The position numbers were made by a program, and so were the translations under genes. Below, one piece after another: positions 55,796 through 64,000 of a stretch of 64,000 nucleotides of DNA. Each line of letters opens with the position of its first letter. The stretch's first letter is position 1. The notes beneath the pieces are model-generated. The model had not been told where the DNA came from and searched no databases. It saw nothing but the letters and a program-made list of their open reading frames with translations. The DNA lies in the NCBI GenBank assembly GCA_030762935.1, contig CM060900.1:373258632-373322631 (forward strand), given 5' to 3'. This DNA is from Hymenopus coronatus. Taxonomy: Eukaryota > Arthropoda > Insecta > Mantodea > Hymenopodidae.

Positions 55796-56330
55796 AGTGA
55801 CAGTGTCGTGAACGAGTGGTTACACCGCTCCCCTCTCACCAAGATTTTTTTTTTAAATACAGTTTCGGAGTCTGGTCAGCACTCCGGCGCTGTATACCCT
55901 ACTTCTATTTCCTAACCTTTTTAGCTGTATGATTACTATATTGATGTTTTCTTCTGTTACACACACATATACACAAACGTATAAAAACCCATGTCCAAGG
56001 CGGGACTCGAATCTACGATCCCTTGCACCACGAAGCACCAAAGCGAGATGCTTTAGCGAGCGCGGCCATGGGGATTGACTAGAGTTTAATCCCAGGAGAC
56101 CGCATGTAAAATTTGTGGACATGGGGTTTCTCAAGAGTCTCCAGTTTACCCCGCCATTCGCTCCACCACCTGCTCCATAAATACCTCTCCTTTCATCTAC
56201 TTCGCGGAATTTCATATCATCTTCCTCACTATAATGCTGGGTTACGGGCCGATTCCTCATTGCGATTGTATGCTGAAGATTCAACGACAAGTTTCTCAAA
56301 CTAGACATACACGTGTAAGTCCTACGGGGC
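55796..56330 (+). mobile_element. SINE1 long variant split by a nested SINE2
   Basis: The head CGTGAACGAGTGGTTACACC lies at about 55807-55826. The family then resumes at 56088 with AATCCCAGGAGACCGCATG, TTTGTGGACATGG, TCTCCAGTTTACCCCGCC and the long-variant tail. SINE2 in reverse occupies the gap. Confidence 0.7.
55845..56085 (-). mobile_element. SINE2, reverse copy nested in SINE1
   Basis: Minus strand starts near CCCCATGGCCGCGCTCGC, then GCTAAAGCATCTCGCTTTGG, GATTCGAGTCCCGCCTTGG and a body ending ACAGCGCCGGAGTGCTGACC, AGACTCCGAAACTGT, with the tail appearing as a T run at 55845-55853. Confidence 0.75.
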
Positions 56331-57040
56331 TAAGCCCTCCATATAGGGAGGGTAGCCGACTAAGTCTAGCCAGTTTATTAGGTATAGGAGAAACAGTATA
56401 TTAAACCAGTTGTGGAACGTTTAGTTTATTCTTATTTTGCACGTGGTGTTTGTTGATGTTTCGATGGTCCAACAACATTTCTCTCGTTCAGATGTTATCT
56501 CTTCTAGCTAATCCTAGCCATGGTACACCAGCAGCCTCAATGTAGAGCTGCACTCTTTCTGCAGACAGTACTACCTTCACTGAGTACATACATGTATGGT
56601 TAGCTCTGTGTGCATTATATCTGAAGCCCAAGGTACCCACAGGCCTGAGTAAAATTAAACGGTCTTTCACGCCCAGTATAGAATGGGATGTTGAGAACCA
56701 CAACAGTTAAAGAGCATCCATAATTAAAACTCCATTTCCTTTTCTCGTAGAACAACACTGCAGCAACTCAAAAAGTACAATTTTGAGATAATTGTATTTG
56801 AAAGCTTTTATTCGTGATATTAAGTATATTCAGAAGAACATATGGACATGCATACCTTATGTAGCTTCCGACTGAATCCGGTTCAAAATATGCTGGTTTT
56901 TATTTTCGGTAGAAAACCGTTCCAAGATCCAGGAAATGGATGTAAATAAAACATTTTAACTGTGTTAATGTTGCTCTAAGGGTGCAATTTTTGCTGCCGT
57001 AACAAACTAATCTTACGATTTAAATAATCCTCACATTCTG
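56331..57040. other. Unassigned sequence
   Basis: No gene recognised. Minus-strand frame 56488-56703 has no domain and no splice context. Confidence 0.4.
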
Positions 57041-58680
57041 ATATTTCTAAATTAGCTTTAAAAGTTCATGAATCGTTTTTGCAACATTTGGTTCACCTAT
57101 GAATTTAATTTTCAAAGCTATCCATTTGAAGTACACATAATATACACTATTTTATGAAAATACATTAACAGAATGTTAACGTAGTTAATGTGGCTGCGTT
57201 CTCTAATGCGCACTTCTGGCATGTAATATTTTAAACATTTTCAGCAGTTTAAATCCTCCTTACGTATAGTTTTTAAGTTACCATAGTGAAACTTCCAAAA
57301 TAGTTTTGCCAATACATACTAAAAATTGCTAAGTTGTCATTAGTATGGGAAAAATGTTCTATGTCATCAAGTTTGATGCCATGTTTGATAATATATTTTA
57401 CAAAAGCTGAAACTCATGTTTGAACAAAAAATATTTAAAAAAAATTTAAAGGTGTTTTTCTTATAGAAATATTCTCTAACTAATCAAAGTACGTAATTTT
57501 TGTCTGAAATTTATTTATGAACTATGAAAATTGCATCGTAAGGACAATTTTTATAAGATAGCTTAATATTGTGGAACCGCACTTCTTAGAATAAAAATTA
57601 AGATGGGGTTAAGGTTTAAAAGCTCAGTAAAGTACTTTAAGTTTTGAAAAATTCACAGATTGATCCTGTTAACCATGACAATTCTGCATCTATCTTTCCC
57701 CCGCTGTTTCCTCTCGACACCCTTATCATGAAAGCCGGTGTTCACTTTATATGCCTTCAACCAACTTACATGTCTTCATATATAAATAAAGCTTGCCTAT
57801 ATAATGTTAATGAAATGTCCAAAGTTTTACTATTTGATTCACATCTGAGTATATGATTACTAAATATAATACAGTTTAGAAAAATCAAGTTTAATGTTTA
57901 CCTCCAGTTATAATCTGGGATTGCTACTTTGCTTACTGCCTATCTATATAGCTTACAAGGAAACCACACCATTTGGAAAAATAATCATTTATTGGAAAAC
58001 AAATCCACATCTAGCAAAAACAGAAGTTGTAGGGTGTATGCAAGACAGCATATCAAAACTCAAGAAGAAATAATGACACGGTACAATAGGGGTATTTTCT
58101 TATTTCTGGATCATTTAATGTTCAGCTTTTAAGTGTACATTTGGGAATAGAATGTTGAAGTTTCAAAGAATAAACTCGAAAACGTTACATATTGTCCTCT
58201 TTTACTGGCATTTCAAAATGGCTCGCAATATTTTATTCCTACTTTCGTATGTAGATCAGAATGCCATTGAGACCAGCAAAATGATGCATTAATGAAGAAA
58301 CATAAATATTAATTTTCTTATAGAATTGAAATGGTTTTATTAAATTGTCGCTCAAACTGCTTATGTATTATTTAATATAAAAATCAATAAATAAATCAAA
58401 TACATAAAAATGTCACATTTAGAGTTATTTTTTGCTGTTGTTAATATGCGGACAGCAATGGTGTGTTCCGAAAACATTGATGTCTCGTCCAATATGTCTA
58501 CAATATATGTTAGGCATATAGTGGTGTGTGTATGTGTGTGTGATAATTTATTGAACAGGTGTGTCAAAGTCACATAAAAATTGGGTAACTGTTTTGGTGT
58601 TAAAGACTTCAATACGGAAATTGTTTTGTTTCTGATGTTAAAAGCATTATATCAGCTGTATTTATATCATTGCTGAAAAT
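57041..58680. other. Duplicated blocks, copy 2, intronic-looking
   Basis: Pairs with 8290-9830 and, near its end, 13990-14105. At about 57640-57720 on the minus strand, the frame reads GGKIDAELSWLTGS then CEFFKT then stop, matching an open frame in copy 1. A (GT)n stretch lies near 58525-58545. Confidence 0.6.
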
Positions 58681-58697
58681 ATAATAATAATAATAAC

Positions 58698-58740
<43 letters not shown>

Positions 58741-58741
58741 T
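58681..58741. repeat. (ATA)n trinucleotide tract
   Basis: About 60 bp of AAT/ATA with one AAC unit, homologous to 14107-14150 and expanded. Confidence 0.9.
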
Positions 58742-59170
58742 GCCTACTCTGAAAATAGATAAAGCTCCTAAAGTTAAGTTTTGTAATGTTGTGTTCATGC
58801 AACCTTTTAAGCTAAGATGTGGCTTAGGCTACCTTCCCCGCCCTTCTGTAGGAAAAAAAAAAAAAAAAAGTACATAAACAGACCCATCACTAGAGTTACT
58901 CCATTTTTCTTCCCACTTTATAAACTTTTATACTGTTGTGGACTTCTGAAGCAAACCTCCCAATGACCAAATAACTATCACATAAACACGGTATTAAAAT
59001 TAGAGGAAAAGAAAAAGGTAGATCCAAAAAAGCAAAGAAGCGATAGGTATGGCCAGTGAGAGATAAGCCTATATTTAAAATGGAAGTTAGTCATATTACA
59101 CACGAGGTGTTCAATTAATGTGCTAATTCTGGCATGAATTATAGAATACATACTTCATGTAGTCATACAT

Positions 59171-59764
59171 CAACCTATGGTATTTGATGAATAACCTTCA
59201 GATGTTTTATTGAGACTTAAAGTGGTGATAAAAGTTACGAAAGTCATCCTAGTTTGTTTAGGGAAGAGTACAATTTCCAAACTGCCATTCTTCGAAGTTC
59301 AAAATAACTGATTATTATGATGACATTGAGTTTAATATCCGGAGGAATTTCTTGGGTACAAACTTTGCAGAAGAGCTTTTCTATCATCTTTCTCTGGACT
59401 GGATAGTTCTACACAAATGCTACTGTTGATGTCTGTTAAGTGTAACGGAAAGAATTGCAGTAATATCTGGGATATTCTCATCAACGCACATCAATCATGG
59501 GGTTAGAAGTGTCGCTGCATTTCCGAGCAATATTCCACTTAACCACATGTAAAGGTTGGCCAAGAGTATTCCCTAACCTTCCCAAAGTCTGGAAGTGTGA
59601 ATGCGTGTGTGATTCAAATGAAAAAGATACGAAGGAACACAACGATATCAGTACACATATCAATACGGAATACGTTCCAAAGGTGAATGCCAGCGATAGG
59701 AGCATGCATTTAAAGGCGGAGTGTATACGGAATCAAATGGAACCACAAGATAGTTAAAGCCGAA
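59171..59764. other. Unassigned sequence
   Basis: Lies between duplicated blocks and has no partner in copy 1. A plus-strand frame at 59497-59757 (86 codons) has no recognised domain. Confidence 0.35.
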
Positions 59765-59990
59765 AAGAGTTCACTTCTTTTTACTTTAGTGTCGTATCTT
59801 CCGATCAATGAATGAAACTGAAGTGCCATGGAATCAAGAGCTTAGAATTGCATGATATTTGCCTTCTTAGGATGAGAGAAAGTCTCGACAAACCTTATCT
59901 GGTTAACAAACCTTAAGCTAGAATCGAACTCTGGACCTCTTGAATACGAGGCAGACACGCTACCTCCACGCCACGGTGATGGGCAACTCA
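59765..59990 (-). mobile_element. SINE6, reverse copy
   Basis: Minus strand head CGTGGCGTGGAGGTAGCG with CAGAGTTCGATTCTAGC (B box), then GATAAGGTTTGTCGAG and CTCATCCTAAGAAGGC, matching 51961-52218. Confidence 0.75.
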
Positions 59991-60069
59991 AGTTTTACTT
60001 TCCCACTACATGCTTTAGAGGGACCGTTGCATTGAATCCAAACATTCTAAGTTAAGAATACACTACAAA

Positions 60070-61400
60070 AAAATCTGATCTGTACCATTCACATGACTTT
60101 CTCCATGTCCCTGCAACAAATAATTCTTAAAAAGCTAGTACTTCTATTTACTTTATGCTAATCAGAAAAAAATAGCAGAAATAGTCTTATTACTCGCACC
60201 CTTGTAAGTAGAAGCGAAATAAGGGACAACCGTAGGTTAAAGTGAAAGTCAACAGCTGGTTGCTATGTCAATGAAGTTCCTTTGTTTATATGGATAGGAG
60301 TTGACAAGTTCCAGTATGAGAAAAGTATACGTTTTTCATAGCAGAAACCAGAAATAAGGAATGTCACAAAAACGACGAACTCCACGAAAAAAATGTATAT
60401 AACATAAATTGTGTGTTTTAATGTGCTCTACATTTTTTGTGTAGTAAGTCTTTGTCCATCTCTTACGGTTTAGCAGTTATTCAAAATTTAGTAAAATTCA
60501 TCCAGAATAAACTCTCTTCAGAGGCTATTCCCAGAAAATTCAAGATATACATTTCATTTGTCAGGTAAATATGTTTAACATCCGAAATTTTAATCAAAAT
60601 CATTAGAGCCATTTTTGAGAAAATAAAAATTTTCGAAAAAAGTTCCATGTAAAGAGTAGTTGGGGGTGAGGGGATTTTTCTCAAAATCTTCGTGTCGCAT
60701 CCCTGGAGGATACTAAACTTAAATACCAAGTTTGGTATTTTACCGACTTTTCGTTTTTGAGTTATCGTGTTCACAGACACGCGGACACACGGACACACGG
60801 ACACACGGACACGCACACACACACGGACCTTTTTGTGAAAATGCTTTTTTTGGATATTGGGGACCCTAAAACATATATTTCCGGTGAAATTTCGGTATCG
60901 AATTTTTGGTGGAGTGCAATACTTTCTCTATACACTATGTACATAGTGCGTATGGAGAAAGTAAAAATATATATTTTGTGATCCCCTGTTTAAAAATTAG
61001 AAAAAGGTGCATACATGCGTTTTTTCGTGAACCACATAATGCGAAGAAAGTATTCAATAAACACAAAACTTGGCTTTTATGTTCATTTTATACCAAAGAT
61101 GGGACAGGAAAATTTTTAAATGGATTCCCTGACTCCAGTCTATCGTTTACATGGAAAATTCTTAGAAATATTAACTTCTTTTTTCAAAAATAAAAATGAA
61201 TTCCGAGTAAAATACTAGTTATTTAAGTTATCTACATTCTAAATAAAATGTATATATTGCATTTTCTGGGAAAAGTCAGTGAAGTTCTATTCCTTCGGAA
61301 GGAATTTAGTGTGGTCATTGGTCTTGTAAACTAATAAACGCTAAGCGACAGATAAAAGCTTACCATACAAAAACGTAGATCCATTTAAAGCACTCAACTT
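60070..61400. mobile_element. Element X, copy X5, forward then inverted
   Basis: 60070-60980 is the longest forward copy: first module, TTTTAATGTGCTCTACATTTT, CTCTTACGGTTTAGCAG, AATTCAAGATATACATTTC, GTGTCGCATCCCTGG, an ACACGG microsatellite (60770-60825), CGGTGAAATTTCGGTATCG and a terminal palindrome ACTTTCTCTATACACTATG / CATAGTGCGTATGGAGAAAG at 60920-60963. Reverse-oriented X sequence follows at about 61080-61390. Confidence 0.65.
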
Positions 61401-61639
61401 TGTGCCGGAAATCATTTATAGAAATCCCTTATATGGATAGAATTGTTCAGTAGTTTGTCACTGTTTTAAATTCAGTCGGTTTTCAAGTATTCTTTCTCTC
61501 GAGTGCATGGATAGAGTATGGAATTATTATGTAAGCATAAGCGTCCAGTTCTAAGTATTTGAACATCGTTATTACCTTTGTATCTGTAACGAAATGTGTA
61601 ATGCAGGTATTTCTGCGCATGTTTATCCCAAAGTGAAGC

Positions 61640-61890
61640 GCATCTGTCCCACTGGCGCATGGCAGTGCACCTGCCTCTGGCGTGGGGTACCTGGGCTCGA
61701 TTCCAGGAACCCAGGTGGGTATTTTCTCAGCGCTGGATGGTATGGGTGTGTGTCCTTTCACCTTCAATATCCCACGAAAGGGCACCTACACCGCGTAATT
61801 ACCCTTGCCTGAAGGCTGCGTTTGCGTTATGGTCTCTCCATCAATTCCGTCCCAGCTATAACTGAGATTCGAGTTAACTAGTCGCCATTA
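61640..61890 (+). mobile_element. SINE5 (tRNA-derived), single copy
   Basis: Head with GGCGCATGGCAGTGCACC and GGGCTCGATTCCAGG (B box), then TATTTTCTCAGCGCTGG, GGGCACCTACACCGCG and TGAAGGCTGCGTTTGCG. No A tail or target duplication seen. Confidence 0.55.
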
Positions 61891-61994
61891 TCCGATAAAA
61901 TGAGCTTTCGTAAGAATATTCTGGATACCCACTAATAAACGTTAGAGGATAGAGAAAGCCATGTGAATGTATCATATAAGATTTTTCACACTTT

Positions 61995-62160
61995 AACATT
62001 ATATAACCCCGTAAGCCATAAAGAACGATGAATGAATAAACTTGGTGATATGATGCTCTAATGAGACCGGGTCCATAGTGCTTAAGAGCTACATGACATT
62101 TGCATTTTCAGGATGAGGGAAAATTTCGGAAAAACCCATATCCGGGTCAATAAACCCAAT
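61995..62160 (-). mobile_element. SINE6 fragment, reverse
   Basis: Contains CATTTTCAGGATGAGGGAAA and CATATCCGGGTCAATAAACC, the reverse of the SINE6 body. The tRNA-like head is missing; the ATGT microsatellite begins 30 bp beyond. Confidence 0.6.
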
Positions 62161-62189
62161 TTTTCGTCTTTACTTGTGTTTACATATTA

Positions 62190-62425
62190 TGTATGTATGT
62201 ATGTATGTATGTATGTATGTATGTATGTATGTATGTATGTATGTATGTATGTATGTATGTATGTATGTATGTATGTGTGCGTGCGTGCGTGTATGTGTGT
62301 GTGTATGTATGTATGTATGTATGTATGTATGTGTGTGAGAGTGTATGTATGTATGTATGTATGTATGTATGTATGTATGTATGTATGTATGTATGTATGT
62401 ATGTATGTATGTATGTATGTATGTA
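62190..62425. repeat. (ATGT)n microsatellite
   Basis: About 236 bp of ATGT/TATG units, interrupted at 62275-62345 by GTGC and GTGTGAGA variants. All frames are open on both strands, which reflects the unit and not a gene. Confidence 0.97.
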
Positions 62426-62459
62426 CGCTGTTTAGCTGCTATGGTTCTTAGCATACAAT

Positions 62460-63300
62460 TGTATATTGGGCGTGAAAGACGGCCTAATTTTCCGCAGAAG
62501 CCTCTTTATTATGCTGGAGGTTCTATTGCGAGCCGTAAATCTGTGACATATCATCACCGGCTATATTTCCCTTCCGAAAGTAGCCATGCTAAAAATGTCT
62601 ACGTCCAAATAATCCCATCTTCCTTGCCGAGTGTAAACCCGTGACCTTGGGAGACTGGCATGTTTCCCTAATTCACAGAAGACGAAAACTCAACCTAACC
62701 TAAATTCGAACTCGGGATTTCTTGATTGAAATGCTTAAATACTTGCCCCACATCTCGGAAGTGGCTTTCTTCTTTTGTGTATTTTTTTTGGAATGGTTTT
62801 TACAATAAAAATTACATTAAAACTTCCTGAAATAGAAGAGCATATATTTTCTAAAACTCAATGATATAGTATTAAATTATTAAAACAATAAATCCAAAAA
62901 TAAGAAAACACCATTTCCATCTCATCATTTACCTACAATGAACCAATACTGAACGTATATAGAAAGCAGCTGAACAAAAATTGTTGAAGAGGAATATTAT
63001 AAAGACGCAAAAGCGTAAGAAAATTTTCTTATAAGAAAATAAACTTATAAAATTTCACATATTATTTGCACACACCTACGCAAGTTCATTTAAACATCGC
63101 GTTTGGGCATTTAAATGTCAAAAATAGCAAAACAATAATTTAATCCTTATTTACAATGTTTGAGGATGATTCCTTATTGTTGTTGTATTATGAAGTTATC
63201 TACTTTTGGAGTTTTAAAGAAAATACAATACCAACTATCTAAGCACATTTCGCGTTAAATAGTTTTCGTTGCTTATCCAGTAAATGTGTTACTGTTTGGT
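62460..63300. other. Unassigned sequence, then duplicated upstream-intron block
   Basis: 62460-62930 holds nothing recognised apart from SINE-like GTAAACCCGTGACCTTGGG at 62632-62650 (reverse tRNA-type). 62940-63300 matches 15880-16220 of copy 1, including AAAGACGCAAA and GCGTAAG. Confidence 0.5.
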
Positions 63301-63314
63301 AAAGTTTTACTCAC

Positions 63315-63335
63315 CAACAACACAAAAGCCTTCAT
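63315..63335 (-). CDS. Candidate first coding exon (signal peptide start), copy 2
   Basis: ATG at 63333-63335 opens MKAFVLL, a typical beginning of an insect secreted protein, and meets a GTGAGT donor (63309-63314) in phase 0. The donor and its flank (CTTTACCAAACAGTAA downstream) are conserved in copy 1 at 16225-16230. The exon is tiny and rests on conservation of the donor and the hydrophobic start. The next exon was not found. Confidence 0.4.
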
Positions 63336-63784
63336 TTTGCTGCTCTCGTTAAATATTTTCACCAGTTAATCACTTCGCCTACTACCACTGCAATGTTATG
63401 GTGAAACGGAGAAACTTGAGGGTAGAGAATGCGATGAGGTCATTCAAGATAGCGGGTTTGCTTTTGAGAACGACACCACGTTTGAGGAATGCGCGGGCTA
63501 AAAAGGGCAGTACCAGCATGAGTCAACTGGACTGGCGACTTCCAGTGCTATGTCGATTCCCGATCCGGAAGGAACATTTTGAGGCCTGCACATTAAACTT
63601 ACTGTGCTACTCTCAAAAGATACCTCTCTCTTCCAACTTTCAACAGATGTGCACTATGTTTCAATAATGTCTACCAAAAGCCATTAAAAAAGGGGCATCA
63701 TAATATGGATCAAGTAAAACAAAATACTAATATAAAACTATAAAGCAATAACTAAATTTGAATTAATTCCGTATATTCAACATG

Positions 63785-64000
63785 GCAGCGCCATGGCCGA
63801 GTGGTTAGACCGTTCGCCTCCCACCTAGGAGGCCAGGGTTCAATCCAAAGCACCCGCATGTGTGATTTGTGGTGGACGAGGCGGTGTCTGGGCAGGTTTT
63901 CTCCGGGTCCTCCGGTTCACCAACAGCTCCTATCATCCCTTTCGCTTGCATTTCATATCATTCACTTCCTCATGCTCATGCCTATGGGCCGTCCACTCGT
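63785..64000 (+). mobile_element. SINE1 long variant, running off the window
   Basis: Intact head GCCATGGCCGAGTGGTTAG with CAGGGTTCAATCC (B box), GTGGTGGACGAGGCGGTG, TTCTCCGGGTCCTCCGG, then the long-variant segment TTTCATATCATTCACTTCC. The 3' end lies beyond the window. Confidence 0.85.

Larger units (their letters stand above)
43945..63620. repeat. Copy 2 of the segmental duplication
   Basis: This is the partner of the 1-16640 segment, in the same orientation. It lacks the GGAT array and the hAT-like element but holds its own insertions: a SINE at 45262, the Jockey LINE at 47684-51593, the 75-bp minisatellite, several SINEs, an X copy at 60.1-61.4 kb and the ATGT microsatellite. The 27 kb between the copies would be the remainder of a tandem unit, or later insertion; the window does not decide which. 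Confidence 0.85.

Noticed and set aside
62113..62454. Tyr/Val/Cys/Met and Ile/His/Thr repeat frames over the ATGT microsatellite
   Set aside because: Simple-repeat artefact, open in several frames on both strands.

Overview
The window reads as non-coding-rich nuclear DNA from an arthropod, most likely an insect. It is AT-rich and full of tRNA-derived SINEs. It carries a Jockey-clade LINE, a Tc1-like DNA transposon, a hAT-type miniature element and LTR-like repeats, and has no dense gene array or bacterial signal. The species cannot be named from sequence alone. No complete, confidently identified host gene is present; the only long intact reading frame is ORF2 of the LINE.

The main large-scale structure is an old segmental duplication. 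Positions 1-16.6 kb and 43.9-63.6 kb share more than ten collinear homologous blocks in the same orientation, broken by insertions private to one copy. Both copies keep minus-strand features that look like exons of one gene: a short first exon coding a hydrophobic start with a GTGAG donor (16231-16278; 63315-63335), an internal exon with conserved acceptor, donor and phase (6819-6991; 45758-45924), and a possible last exon (424-623; about 44290-44545). Stops and frameshifts suggest at least one copy is dead. The protein family was not recognised.

Layout. 2.0-4.7 kb: a 2.65 kb GGAT-type tetranucleotide array, only in copy 1. 10.3-13.8 kb: three copies of an interspersed element called X here, also seen at 21.1, 39.3 and 60.1 kb, with SINEs inserted in it. 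14.2-15.4 kb: a hAT-like element with an 8-bp target duplication. 17-18 kb: nested SINEs. 21.7-22.6 and 26.4-27.2 kb: two LTR-like repeats with a shared promoter hairpin and TATA box. 28.9-30.0 kb: a decayed transposase-like gene. 30.4-32.1 kb: a Tc1-like element with terminal repeats and an apparent intron. 32-43 kb: mostly unassigned, with SINEs and LINE remnants. 47.7-51.6 kb: the Jockey LINE with target duplication. 52.8-53.5 kb: a 75-bp minisatellite. 54.9-64 kb: more SINEs, X and an ATGT microsatellite.

The elements work together only as parasites. The LINE encodes endonuclease and reverse transcriptase of the kind that could mobilise SINEs, though no SINE here can be tied to it. The history can be read from nesting: the duplication came first, then the GGAT array, hAT element, X copies, LINE and most SINEs entered single copies.
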